From NCBI GenBank assembly GCA_036940085.1, contig JALLBK010000640.1, positions 1 through 30,233 on the forward strand: 30,233 bases of DNA. Reading direction: 5' to 3'. Source of the DNA: Discostella pseudostelligera (lineage: Eukaryota > Bacillariophyta > Thalassiosirophyceae > Thalassiosirales > Thalassiosiraceae). Below are positions 7,068 through 16,568 of this stretch, piece by piece. The stretch's first letter is position 1. Every line of letters starts with the position of its first letter. Position numbers and translations under genes: made by a program. Below the pieces are notes generated by a model that saw nothing but the letters and a program-made list of their open reading frames with translations, searched no databases and was not told the DNA's origin.

Positions 7068-9122
7068 ATGAACATCACAACATCATGCACCGACGAACCA
7101 CTCCTCACCGACACCGACCATGGACGCCGACGGAAGGAAATATTATTTCTGTGCTGTCAAGTATCTATTCATCGGAGCCACGCACTCGCCAGCAATGTTC
7201 AACATGAGCAATACCTTTTTCTAATTGCAAGCAAACAAATAATGCAAACGCAGCGATCACGACATAAAAAAAAGAAGACGACACCACGGAAGGGGAGAGT
7301 TGCTGAATCCAAAGTTGCGTCTGACACATACAAGCCTCCGGTAAACTATCTTTACGATTCTAAACAATCATATCCCGTTATTGAATACTTGCCCTCAGAT
7401 GAAGAATTGGAATCCGCCACCCTGACACCGTCATTCGTTCTCGAGGTTACGTGGCCAAGAATAATTCAATTCTACCATTCCTACTCACCTCGCTGTCGAT
7501 CATTTCAGGCTACATTCGTTAATGTGGCAAGGGGTATAAAGAGGCGTTCGAGTAGAATGCCGATTGAATTTTACACAGTGAATTGTGGCATATATCGAGA
7601 GTTATGCGAGCTGGGCTTCAATGTGAGAGATGTTCCAACAATTATTGGCCTTCAGAGCGGCAAGATCGAGGGGATAACAATATCTCTACCTGGAAGCATT
7701 GAGGGTTTGGCTGATTCTACGAAGGAGTTTTTCAATGATGTCGAGCAAAAGATGGAATATGTGGCACTTACTATGGGGTTTCAATTGGATCCAGTGAAAG
7801 GGGCTAACTTATTTGCTTCACATGCGATGTCGAAGGGGATTGAAAGCAGCAATTTAGATGAAGCTGGAATAGATCGTGTGAATGATCGACACAACAATTC
7901 TTTGTTCAAATCGACAATCAGACAGTCCGACGACGTATTCAATGATGCAATGTCGTCTCTATTCACTGCAATCATGTCTCAGTTGTCAACCGGAACAGGT
8001 CTACCTTCTGATGCATCGAACACTCTGGCTGAATTTCTAGATTTAGTACGATGGGCTTGTCCACCTGAAACAGAAATTCATAACTTCGCTGAGGATATCA
8101 AGTTCAATTATGAACAGTCCATTGCAAGCGAAGAAGCATTTCTAAAAGTGGTTCGACGGCACGCAAACCATGTTATCGAGTTCACATGGAGCTCACGATG
8201 CACTGCGAAAGCGAATGGCGGATTCACTTGCGGCTTATGGTCACTTTTGCACATCCTTACTGTTGGTGTTGTAGAGCGCCATTCATTTGTATTGGGCGAT
8301 ACCGAATCTGTGTCTGTCATTCATGTAGGTCAGGTTATCAGATCATTTATTGAACAATTCTTCTTAGACTGCGATTCATGCAGGGATCTATGGATTGAAT
8401 TGTTTGACGAAAATTGCTCCGGCATGTATGGCATGGATTATTCCACGGCAGAGAATCCCGTAGATGAAAAGATCGATGATGATGAATGGAGATTTTTGGC
8501 CTTGTGCGTTTGGGAAATGCACAAAGACTACCGAAAGATGAAGCCGTCGGCTTCGCTGTGGCCATCACAAACTGACTGCCCAAAATGTTGGCAAAGCTTG
8601 CCAGGCGAGAACGGGTTACTACACGTCGTGGACTCCAGAGATAAAAATGAATTGTACAATCACTGGAAGATGACATACTGGCAGAGTGGTAGACACAACA
8701 ATCGTCTAATAGTGTTGAACAAACTGAGCCAAGCAAAAAGGGCACTGAGTATGAAACGAATACGGGCTCGAATGGCCACTCATCACTGGTCCACCTCCCT
8801 GTTGATTCTCAATCTATTTGTGGCGTGCTACATGATCCGAATACTTCGTCCAAGATGGAGCAGTACTGTTTTGATTTTGTGGTGTACTATGTTCCAACGT
8901 GGTAGACGGGCAATGAACAGCAGCAAGCGTCGGAAGAAACAGGCTGATCAGAGCCTAATTAATGAACATCTCCTCCACTCAGACCAGTCAGGAGATGCTC
9001 TTCCTGCATGCACGCCTTCGTCCGAATCTCAGTATCGTCAGTCAATGAGACGTCACGATGGTGTAGGCCACAAATACACGACAACAAGCCGGAGAAATTT
9101 ACGGCCATCGACAAGAGAGTGA
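7068..9122 (+). CDS. QSOX/Erv-type sulfhydryl oxidase with degenerate thioredoxin domain
   Basis: Such enzymes make disulfides in secretory proteins, passing electrons through FAD to oxygen. The frame gives 684 residues. The thioredoxin-like domain (about 120-230) has IQFYHSYSPRC where the family has FYxxWCxxC, so the first active-site cysteine is Ser140 and only Cys143 remains; the cis-Pro loop DVPT is present. The Erv/ALR domain (about 385-510) has CGLWSLLH (Cys388), the redox pair Cys435-Cys438 (CDSC) and the C-terminal pair Cys504-Cys507 (CPKC). The FAD-contacting HNxVN segment is altered to HKDYR. A membrane helix at about 574-590 and a basic tail follow. No clear signal peptide is seen. 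The true start may be ATG 7242, with a leader intron (perhaps 7161-7231). Family call good; activity uncertain. Confidence 0.8.
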   Translation: MNITTSCTDEPLLTDTDHGRRRKEILFLCCQVSIHRSHALASNVQHEQYLFLIASKQIMQTQRSRHKKKKTTPRKGRVAESKVASDTYKPPVNYLYDSKQSYPVIEYLPSDEELESATLTPSFVLEVTWPRIIQFYHSYSPRCRSFQATFVNVARGIKRRSSRMPIEFYTVNCGIYRELCELGFNVRDVPTIIGLQSGKIEGITISLPGSIEGLADSTKEFFNDVEQKMEYVALTMGFQLDPVKGANLFASHAMSKGIESSNLDEAGIDRVNDRHNNSLFKSTIRQSDDVFNDAMSSLFTAIMSQLSTGTGLPSDASNTLAEFLDLVRWACPPETEIHNFAEDIKFNYEQSIASEEAFLKVVRRHANHVIEFTWSSRCTAKANGGFTCGLWSLLHILTVGVVERHSFVLGDTESVSVIHVGQVIRSFIEQFFLDCDSCRDLWIELFDENCSGMYGMDYSTAENPVDEKIDDDEWRFLALCVWEMHKDYRKMKPSASLWPSQTDCPKCWQSLPGENGLLHVVDSRDKNELYNHWKMTYWQSGRHNNRLIVLNKLSQAKRALSMKRIRARMATHHWSTSLLILNLFVACYMIRILRPRWSSTVLILWCTMFQRGRRAMNSSKRRKKQADQSLINEHLLHSDQSGDALPACTPSSESQYRQSMRRHDGVGHKYTTTSRRNLRPSTRE

Positions 9123-9229
9123 GACATGGGTCTCTCCTCGTTGGACATTGCATGTCGAGCAGCTAGCATCGCCTGTACTACTCAAGCCATTACTAATTCA
9201 TTGCGTACCACCCCCATTTATGCCCAGTA

Positions 9230-9622
9230 TTATCGAACAATACAAAATGATTCGAATTTTTGTGTTTCAGAAACAACCTCATCCGAAAAGGTACACCTTT
9301 CAATTCGCGAATTCGGAGAACCAACTTTGCAAAGCCAATGTCGGAATTCCGCAACAGAATCCCGGTGGAGTAGTGCCACTTTGCATCTGCTACTATTATC
9401 CTTACTGTATATTGATTGCGACTGATTGCTCTCTTTGTTGTCTACTTCCCCTGCCACATACTCAAACTCACCCTCGACGGTACCACCTGGTGTATTTCTA
9501 CACCACCCCGTCAACCCCAGCTCAATGGCCTTGGCCTTAGTGAATTTTCGAAAGAAAACACCCTGCACTACCCCCAAGACCTCAAACTTAGTTGACCCGT
9601 AGCGCTTGCTGCTGTTCAACAT
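9230..9622 (-). CDS. Acylphosphatase
   Basis: Hydrolyses the acyl-phosphate bond of small carboxyl phosphates such as 1,3-bisphosphoglycerate. Family signature elements are VVQGVFFRKFT (catalytic Arg), LGLTGWCRNTPGGTVEG (catalytic Asn) and FRHWLCKVGSPNSRIE. Unspliced, the frame gives 130 residues, with about 30 unmatched residues in the middle. A GTGAGT donor sits right after the Thr-Val-Glu codons and a fitting acceptor (AAAG) lies 93 bp on. Splicing 9472-9622 to 9230-9378 gives 99 residues, the usual family length. I favour the spliced form, though the intron is in frame and stop-free, so both could exist. It is tail-to-tail with the oxidase and divergent from the App1-like gene. Confidence 0.88.
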   Translation of the reverse strand: MLNSSKRYGSTKFEVLGVVQGVFFRKFTKAKAIELGLTGWCRNTPGGTVEGEFEYVAGEVDNKESNQSQSIYSKDNSSRCKVALLHRDSVAEFRHWLCKVGSPNSRIERCTFSDEVVSETQKFESFCIVR

Positions 9623-10153
9623 TTTTCAAGTTGTATCGCTATTCAGGATGAGTTTGGATGATACCTATCTGCCAAAGACAAAGAAGTCCAACCAGACTCC
9701 GGGATATATTCGTTCCAGCAAGGTCGGAATCGGTGCTATGTTAACGCAATGTGAATGTAGGGGAAAGATCAGAGACCAGCATTAATTGAGCCCGAGATGG
9801 GAGGAGGTTGTCGAGTGATCGTCGACGCTCGATATCGTACTACTACTGGCTGTTTGCTGTTTCAGCGGCTGCAGTCAGGTCATGGTCTAATGCTGTGCTG
9901 CCATGTCGTCGCCCGCCGCCGTCGCGTCGGTCTTCGTCGCGCTCTGCTTCGAATAAGAAAGATACTTAACGACTTTTGAAATTCAAATTTGATATGTATA
10001 AGATACTAAACAATATTTAAAATTAGAATTTGAAATTAAAAAAGTTACTTAACGGATTACATCAAGCAAAAATGGCGGGAAAGGATCCGGAACCGGAACC
10101 GGAAGAAGACCAAGCAAGCATGACCAATACATTCATGTCACATACATGATACG
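9623..10153. other. Divergent intergenic region, AT-rich block, no gene seen
   Basis: This region separates the acylphosphatase and App1-like starts. It holds an AT-rich block (about 9960-10060) carrying two copies of TACTTAACG (near 9963 and 10046), then the GGCGGGAA/CCGGAA element described separately. I see no convincing ORF or RNA gene. Confidence 0.5.
10074..10104 (+). promoter_or_regulatory. GGCGGGAA followed by three tandem CCGGAA
   Basis: AAAAATGGCGGGAA (core 10074-10081) is followed by three head-to-tail CCGGAA hexamers at 10087-10104, ending about 50 bp before the App1-like ATG. A comparable pairing, GGCGGGAA then TTCCGGAA, occurs at 3495-3511. The compact placement suggests a proximal promoter or leader element. 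Confidence 0.45.
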
Positions 10154-11363
10154 ATGACGATGACAGCAAGAGTGATGGCGCCCCTTCCAATCATACTAGT
10201 AGTGGCAAGTCTCGGCAGTAGACTTACGACACACGTCACGGCGCTTGGATGTCTTCAGCCGCTCGGTACGACGTTGCTCCCAGCGCGATACCTCCCGTCG
10301 AGGGCATCCGTAAAATTGTCCGCCGAAAGTTCAGCTGCCGCTGCTCGACGGCCTCCTCCATTCATTCTAGCTACTCCTCTCACCCAAGTTGTTAGCGACA
10401 TTGATGATACATTAAAATCGAGTGGTGGTGTCACTCTAGCTGGTGTGTCCCTAGGTGGTATCGATGTGCAATACGATCGAGGAGAATTTTATCCTGGAGT
10501 ATTTCAGTTCATGTGGGAAATTAGTCTATTCTCGGTTGTGGTAAATCAACGATATTGCGACGAATATAGACTTGAAAGAGATAGTAAAGAAGGTGGTGAT
10601 AGCAGCAGCGGCGGCATAGATCCAAATTTGGGAATACTATCCCCACCGAAGGTTGCTGTATTAACAGCACGTGCAGAAGAATTGAAGGCGGCGTTGGAAA
10701 TTAAAGACAGTTCGAAGCTAGCCCAGGCCTTTCGAAAGACGGGGGAATCATCGAAAGTTTGTCCAACATTGGATTGGGGTATTGGGCCAGTGCTGTATGG
10801 ATCTGTTTCAGAATGGATTATTCAACATAGAAAAGGCTTGCGCAAATTCAACAATTTCGAGAGGTTGCTCGAGCAAGATCTATCTGGGCAAATTATGCAG
10901 GTATGTTTGTTATGTTTGACTTCCTTTTCCATTTCCTACGCAACTTAAAATGATGCATTTGCATACACCTTTGCATCGGTACTAGTATGTATACGTTGGC
11001 GACACCGGAGAAATGGATCAAGAGGCTGGTGAAACGATGCTCCGCGAGTATCCCGAAGTCGTCCAAGCTGTATTTTTGCATGTAGTTTCATCGGATCCAC
11101 CGTCATCATTCCCATCATCGGGGCTGTACATCCCTCCCCCAAAACTAATCAATGGGAGACCGCTAGTGTTTTTCCGAACATATGTTGGGGCTGCGGCAAA
11201 GGCAACACAATTGGGATTGATGGAAGCTGATGGTTTAATGCGCGTTGTCCAAGAGGCAGAAATGGCGTTAAGGTCACAGGGAGTTCCGATAGGTAACAGC
11301 AAATGGATAGATATGGAGAGAGACATCGATGAGGCATATCGAACTTTGGGAAAGATGTGCTGA
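10154..11363 (+). CDS. App1-like (DUF2183) DxDxT phosphatase
   Basis: Exons 10154-10900 and 10986-11363, joined in phase 0 over an 85 bp GTATGT/TAG intron, encode 374 residues. The HAD-type motif VVSDIDDTLKSSGG places the nucleophile at Asp82 and the acid/base at Asp84. VLTARAEEL and, after the splice, YVYVGDTGEMDQEAGETML supply the later HAD motifs. This pattern fits the App1/DUF2183 family, whose yeast member dephosphorylates phosphatidate; the substrate here is not proven. The N-terminus has a hydrophobic segment (about 10-20), then a Ser/Ala/Arg-rich stretch before the domain at about 78, consistent with a signal or plastid leader. It converges on the FIT-family gene 101 bp downstream. 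An alternative is a general HAD phosphatase of unknown substrate. Confidence 0.75.
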
Positions 11364-11464
11364 AAGCGCGCACAGGATCTTGCATGAAAACACCACAGTG
11401 AATTACGTTTGTTATGCAACTTCCTGGTAGGACTGGTTATTAGCTGACTTGTAACGAATAGTAA

Positions 11465-12694
11465 CTAATCTCCTTTGTTGATCAAGCACACTTGTTGACT
11501 ACAGGGCAACCCGATATATTTTCCAACCCATTGTAATCTCTCCGAGCACATCAAATATATTAATGGAACCTGTACGATCAAACTGATCCCAAATCCAACG
11601 AGTGTCTCAGCAGGGGTATGAAAATATGTCGCAGTATGTTTCAGCACTTGAAGAATTATTAGGTGCAAGTAGAGAAACAAAAACAGGTGAAATGCATCCA
11701 ACAGTTTCGTTGCTACATTTTTGGTCGCATTTGTATCAAAAGGGAAGGCACGATATATCAGTATCTCCATCACAAATATTGGTAAGTAGTGCGCCAAAAA
11801 CAGAACCACGTGATCAGAGAAGTCGAAGGGACGCCCGTAGCAACTATAGTGCCCCTCACTCTCGGTAGCCAATTTATGATGTGCTTTCAATACGTCCTTG
11901 TACCAACAACTGGGCTCGGTGCTGCTGAATAGTTCGTGTTCCACATCACTCATCGGATTAGTGCGCAACGGTGAAACAACAGTATTTCCAGTGAGCCATG
12001 GTAAAATGACGTAATCTTCCAAGGCATTTGCTCCAATGTAAAGGCACCATCCTCGAAAGTTAAGTAGGAGAAAGTAGAACAGAAGCCGTTGGAGTGTCGT
12101 CGTTATTGATTGAGAGCCAGATGCAGAGGAAGCTTCTTCTTTACTTCCCCGATGACGTGAAACCATCAACATCATTAACTGATAAATCAAGCGAATGAAT
12201 ATTGGCAGTAAGGGAAGCACCCACGCCTCCACTGGACGAGTTAATCGTAATGCAAATGGCACTCGATGAGGTGGAACACCCAAAATTGGCATGCGAGGAT
12301 GACATAGGTTGGATTGAAATTGCTCGTTGTTGCTGACAATAATTCTATCGTCAAAGGGGCTGCAGCAGATGGCCGCAAGATCTTCTTCTGGTGTCGACGA
12401 ATGCACGTTGACATATGCTCGTATACATGAACTCATTTCCGCTTCATTGGATGGCAATTTGTTTGATTGGGATACTAAGCTATGCAACTCATTTCGGTTC
12501 ACGGGGATATATTTTCGATTGCCACCATTGTAAATCATTCCCGATACCAAGAACGCGAATATAAATGCAGAATGAAGGAAATAGAAACGCCGATGGTACG
12601 CCGTAAAATCCACTTCGTTGCTGCATCCGCTGACCTCACCGTCAATTTTAGCGCGTACACCACCTTGGATATCTGACGATTGTTTACAATTCAT
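11465..12694 (-). CDS. FIT-family (FITM2/Scs3-like) ER lipid-droplet protein
   Basis: FIT proteins are ER membrane acyl-CoA diphosphatases needed for lipid-droplet budding. The intronless frame encodes 409 residues with several hydrophobic segments, at about 38-55, 157-178, 202-225, 293-315, 335-352 and 363-382. Two conserved histidine motifs support the family: GRPFDFSDH with His295, matching the FDISGH site, and KHTATYFHTPAETLVG with His359, matching the second catalytic histidine. At 409 residues it is longer than the animal protein, mainly through a soluble loop between the first and second membrane segments (about 56-155) containing several Cys. The gene converges with the App1-like phosphatase, and three GGCGGGAA motifs lie about 215-277 bp upstream. 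Assignment rests on motif pattern, not alignment. Confidence 0.72.
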   Translation of the reverse strand: MNCKQSSDIQGGVRAKIDGEVSGCSNEVDFTAYHRRFYFLHSAFIFAFLVSGMIYNGGNRKYIPVNRNELHSLVSQSNKLPSNEAEMSSCIRAYVNVHSSTPEEDLAAICCSPFDDRIIVSNNEQFQSNLCHPRMPILGVPPHRVPFALRLTRPVEAWVLPLLPIFIRLIYQLMMLMVSRHRGSKEEASSASGSQSITTTLQRLLFYFLLLNFRGWCLYIGANALEDYVILPWLTGNTVVSPLRTNPMSDVEHELFSSTEPSCWYKDVLKAHHKLATESEGHYSCYGRPFDFSDHVVLFLAHYLPIFVMEILIYRAFPFDTNATKNVATKLLDAFHLFLFLYLHLIILQVLKHTATYFHTPAETLVGFGISLIVQVPLIYLMCSERLQWVGKYIGLPCSQQVCLINKGD

Positions 12695-13261
12695 GTCACG
12701 GGTCTCATGGAGTTCGACTGGCGAGCCGGCGAGTGGGCCGAGTTGGTGGCAGTGTATGGGATAGGTAGGAGGAGTGTGTAAGAGGTCACGTCGGTGGGTG
12801 TGCTGGATTGAGCATTAAGCGGCGGTGATCATTGATCATGGTCTATCATGGTGGTGAGTGGTGAAAGGTGGTGTTACGTGGTGGTGTGTGGTGAAGGTGG
12901 ACGGTAATGGCGGGAAACAGAAAGATGCGAAAGAAGATACGAAAGAATTGGCGGGAACGTTTTGGCGGGAAATAACCTGCAAAGTGAGACATATTAATTG
13001 CAGTTCGTCCACGGACGCGGACGATGCGGCCGTTCTGTGCTGCGACTGTCGTTTACTGGCACCGACCACGAGCGACGATGATGACGCATGACGCTGGTGA
13101 TTGGTGATGGCAGAGTACATCATGTGGAATGATCGCTCGGTAAGCCAATAATTTATGTGCTTTTCTTTGTTCGTTGGGACCGTGGACAAAGTTCATCAAG
13201 GAGATTTTCCAATAAGGAATCGATTAAGCACTTTGCATTAGGCAAAGCATGATTTATCAGC
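12695..13261. other. Intergenic region upstream of FIT gene, no gene seen
   Basis: It contains a GT-rich stretch of GGTGGT-like repeats (about 12845-12900), the three GGCGGGAA motifs listed next, and the 3' flank of the CHY/RING gene. No frame shows recognisable coding. Confidence 0.5.
12909..12971 (+). promoter_or_regulatory. Three GGCGGGAA motifs upstream of FIT gene
   Basis: Copies at 12909-12916 (AATGGCGGGAA), 12950-12957 (TTGGCGGGAA) and 12964-12971 (TTTTGGCGGGAAA); the last two are 14 bp apart start to start. They lie 215-277 bp upstream of the FIT start codon. Confidence 0.45.
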
Positions 13262-14953
13262 CTATTCTTCCACTTCATCTTGAGTATCTGGAGATAGTTC
13301 TCCTTGCACGACATCCATCACCTCGGCTGCAAGGAACTGGTCCGATAAACTCCTGGATTCGTGTTCTCTGCCGAACGCACTTCTTCCTCACCTCCCACGA
13401 GAGCAGCAAATACATTTCCGTCCACCATGTTCGGCAGCAAATGAGCCTGCCCAGCAATATTGGTTGGCGGACCTAGGAAGTCCTGCGCCTCTTGCCCAAA
13501 ATAGATCGTCTTTTCCACTGTGGTGTTGAAGCTGGAGCAACTCTGACATTGCACACCCAAGAAATGCCAGCGTTGATTGACACACTTCTCATCACAGTCA
13601 TTGCACAGTATATCAACCACCCTCGCCATCTCAGCAGGCACCGGTTGCAATGCAATCTCCGTGGCCATTGCACTCCACATATCTTCCATATGATCAGGAG
13701 TTTCGGCCGTCTTCTTACACACAGGACACCGAATATCGTAGGAAGTTAGCTCACGGAAGCAGTGCCAATGTATGGCATGCCCGCAAGGCATTTCGTGACT
13801 AGCCATTCGACTTGAGAATAAATCTTCTTGGCATACCGGACAGTTAGACATGTATTTCCCGAACTTGCAATTGTGTTCGTCGAAGAGAAGAGCATCAATA
13901 CACATGCCACAGTCGTTGCAATGGGTGAAGTTTTCTCGGCCGCCGACGCGGCAGAACCCGCATTGATCACAGTGGTACGGTTCCTCGCTGTTTGACATCC
14001 AAAGATTGCATTTCGAGCAGTGGTACTCTCCAAATTGAATGCCACAGCTGACACAATTATTGCTATCGAAAAACAATACGCATGATATATGAGGTTAGCA
14101 GACGGAGTGGGACAACAACAAGCGACGCACATGAACCACAACAACTAACTCACGTCTTGCTAGATTGACGGGTGAAACACTCTCGACAAATTAATTCCTT
14201 AATCCCAAACCGATCAATTTCATGATGGAATTCATCAAGTGAAGAAGAGGTAGAGTATCTATGAGGCGGCATGTTGGCCGATGAATCAGGCTCTGGCTCG
14301 ACTGGGGAACCATCATCGTGCGTCATGTTGCCACCCGAGGTTGAAAAGGGCGGAGGAAGATCAGGCGAATCATTATGACAGATCCGACACCCAAATACCA
14401 GTCCACAGCAGGGAGAAACGATGGAGCAATTTCGTTGGTAGTGACCACATGGAGGACGAGACTGCTCGATTCTACGCGCCAAAGCCACGGGATCTGCCAC
14501 CGATGGTGGAAAATCAGAGCCATGATCCAGATTTTTCACCTCCATGGTGCCACACCCCATCGTGAATGATTCTCGTAAGCTCGTTTGGCGCTTACTCAAT
14601 TGCTCATTCCCTGGACTAGGAGGCGTCTCTTGATTGAATTTTGGTGACGATCTCTTCTTGGAGATGCGCGAGATATTATCCTCATCTTCAGCAAAGGAGG
14701 AAGATACAATTGCCGCAGCAATAGCCATATCGCCTTCGATCGATACTCTCTTACTCTCGACATTACTACTCATATGAATCACCGACGAACGTCGTCGTCC
14801 ATCCATGAGGCATTGGATAGACTTGCGTCGCTCATGAGGGGACAATGTGGGATCCTTCATTATTGCCTGGATGGAGAAGCGGCGCTCCTTTTCTTCCTGA
14901 TCTGTCATGGAGACGCGATGGCGTGACTGTGGGGAAAGTTCAACGCCAATCAT
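13262..14953 (-). CDS. CHY/CTCHY zinc-finger RING E3 ubiquitin ligase (RCHY1/Pirh2-like)
   Basis: Three minus-strand exons, 14154-14953, 13392-14062 and 13262-13326, encode 511 residues. Introns are 91 bp (GTGAGT/TAG) and 65 bp (GTGAGG/CAG). The last exon is easily missed: reading through the second donor gives an unrelated tail, while splicing gives ALVGAEVMDVVQGELSPD and a stop. Domains run in RCHY1 order: CHY finger (about 169-286, PPCGHYQRNC to YHCSKC, with a low-complexity insertion at 195-245), CTCHY finger (about 297-337), RING (Cys341 to Cys382, CPVC...HWHC...CPVC) and a zinc ribbon (Cys420-Cys442). The N-terminal 150 residues are disordered and carry four basic kinase-type sites, RRFSI, RRKSI, RRRSS and KRVSI. 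It should transfer ubiquitin from an E2; substrates are unknown. Confidence 0.88.
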
Positions 14954-15457
14954 CGTTTCCAGGAGCCGTGGTCATACAACACTATTTCAGTTCTTCGATC
15001 AAAAAATGGGATGAAGAGATCAATTATCGCATTGAATGAGAAGAGAAGAATTGAAAGTTGAAAGACGAGCTCGGTAGAACATCAGAGTCAGCCATCGCGC
15101 CCTTGTGTGCCTTGTTCTGTTTTTGTGTTGGGAAGCTCGCGAGGCCACTTAAACAGCCTCTTGAAGTTCCTTCAACATCTGCTTCAACGGCATCAGCCCT
15201 GCTGACACCATAAAATTCACATAAAGAAGGAATAAAAGTCATTGCAAGTCTTTCGACGCACCTAATTGTGTCTTTCTCAAAAGTGCTCAGAAGTCGATGA
15301 CGCACGTATCCACCCCAACAAGAAGTTCTTGAGTGGAATCGTATTCAGCGAAATAAACATTGGCGTCTCGTGTTGATATAGGAGTAGGATAAAGTTTATT
15401 GAAGTTGAAGTTCGTTANNNNNNNNNNNNNATCAACACCACCCATCAACCTGCAACC
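14954..15457. other. Upstream region of the RING gene with 13-N assembly gap
   Basis: The sequence between the RING-gene start and 15457 includes undetermined bases at 15418-15430. Short open stretches occur on both strands, but none has a clear start, splice pattern and family match together. No GGCGGGAA motif is present here, unlike most other upstream regions of the window. Confidence 0.5.
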
Positions 15458-16085
15458 ATGATGAATCCCAACCCTACCTCGTATGGAGTGCTGGTCACCG
15501 AGGAACCGCCTATTACCGAATGTCTGCGCAAGACGATGGGTCACTCCATTCTCCTCTCGCTTCGTAACCAATAGATAACATCTACTGTTACTCGGCAATT
15601 ATCGAACCTTCTAACATGCATCCATAAATCATACCGCAAAACCTTGCAATACCGTTGAACGATGATGGATGCAGTGAAGCAGTTGAAGCAATAATTGATG
15701 TTAATATGCACGCATCGTAGTCTGCAAAGAGCGTGAAAGGGAGACACGATGGGAACCATTCAGAACAGATAGTGATTACCCCAAGACTCTCTGGACTTCT
15801 AGATTGCCATTCGCCCTCGTCTGAAGACGAACTGAATGCCTCCATCTCATGCACGTCTGCAATTCATTCTGATGCCCGTGTGCATCTCGTCGGCAATGAG
15901 GCATAAATACTTGTGTGCAGGAAGCTTACTACGATCAAATTTTGTGTATCTGCACCTCAACATGTGATAGCATTTTCCATTTTCCTTGCAATCCAATGGA
16001 ACAGTTGCGCCATTCAGATCTGGAGGTTAATCTTGAACCCACAGAGTCAACAGCAAACAAAGATGATGATCGGAGACGAAAGTGA
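15458..16085 (+). other. Possible multi-exon or decayed gene of unknown function
   Basis: Three protein-like stretches lie in the same direction. 15458-15574 starts ATGATG after a leader-like CA-rich stretch and encodes 38 codons (MMNPNPTSYGVLVTEEPPIT...). 15723-15824 reads CKERERETRWEPFRTD... after a TAG acceptor-like site. 15921-16085 follows TGTGCAG and reads EAYYDQILCICTSTCD..., ending DDDRRRK then stop. The donors needed to join them (GTAACC, GTCTGA) are poor, and frames with internal stops compete. Either splice sites are unusual, errors lie near the adjacent assembly gap, or this is a relic. I recognise no family. The opposite strand also has open stretches, so this is tentative. Confidence 0.25.
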
Positions 16086-16127
16086 GATTGATTAGAACGA
16101 ATCGGCATTTGGAAAGAGTATTGATAA

Positions 16128-16159
16128 ACTAGCAAATCATCAGCAAAATAATTGCTAGT
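16128..16159. repeat. Inverted repeat ACTAGCAA / TTGCTAGT
   Basis: Perfect 8 bp arms (16128-16135 and 16152-16159) with a 16-base loop lie about 410 bp beyond the importin stop codon. The rest of 16086-16568 shows no credible gene. The hairpin could sit in a 3' UTR or be chance. Confidence 0.3.
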
Positions 16160-16568
16160 GTCTTTCATTTCTATTGTTAAATCATACGTGGAGATGTCGT
16201 TTCTCAATTACTGTGACCACAACACCTCTCACTGTGTGCCACTGATATAAGTGTCAGCTCGACAAAACATAAGTTGCTTTGCCTAGGTGAGACCAACTAT
16301 CAATTCTATCCACCACAAGCGCGAAGAACATCATATTGGCTTCCGTATTTTTTAAGACTGCAATGAGAAGATCTCGGGCATGATTTGGTGCGACGACAGT
16401 CCTGGCGATGGAAATGTTCAGCTTGTTCTACTGTGTGAATGGTACCAACTGCAAGATGAGCGATTGGTACATTGACACGATGAACTGGATGCAGCAAAAT
16501 AGAATAATGGCGGATGTGCCTAGCGATAGCAACACCCTGGTGTGGAACTAGTGTTCTCAAGGAAGAAT

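Noticed and set aside
13318..13391. Read-through C-terminus of the RING protein
   Set aside because: It begins at a strong GTGAGG donor and gives an unconserved tail; splicing gives a better ending.
15588..15854. Minus-strand open stretch with an acidic Ser-rich start
   Set aside because: It begins at a GTG codon and has no family match; joining it to neighbours across a plausible intron immediately meets a stop.
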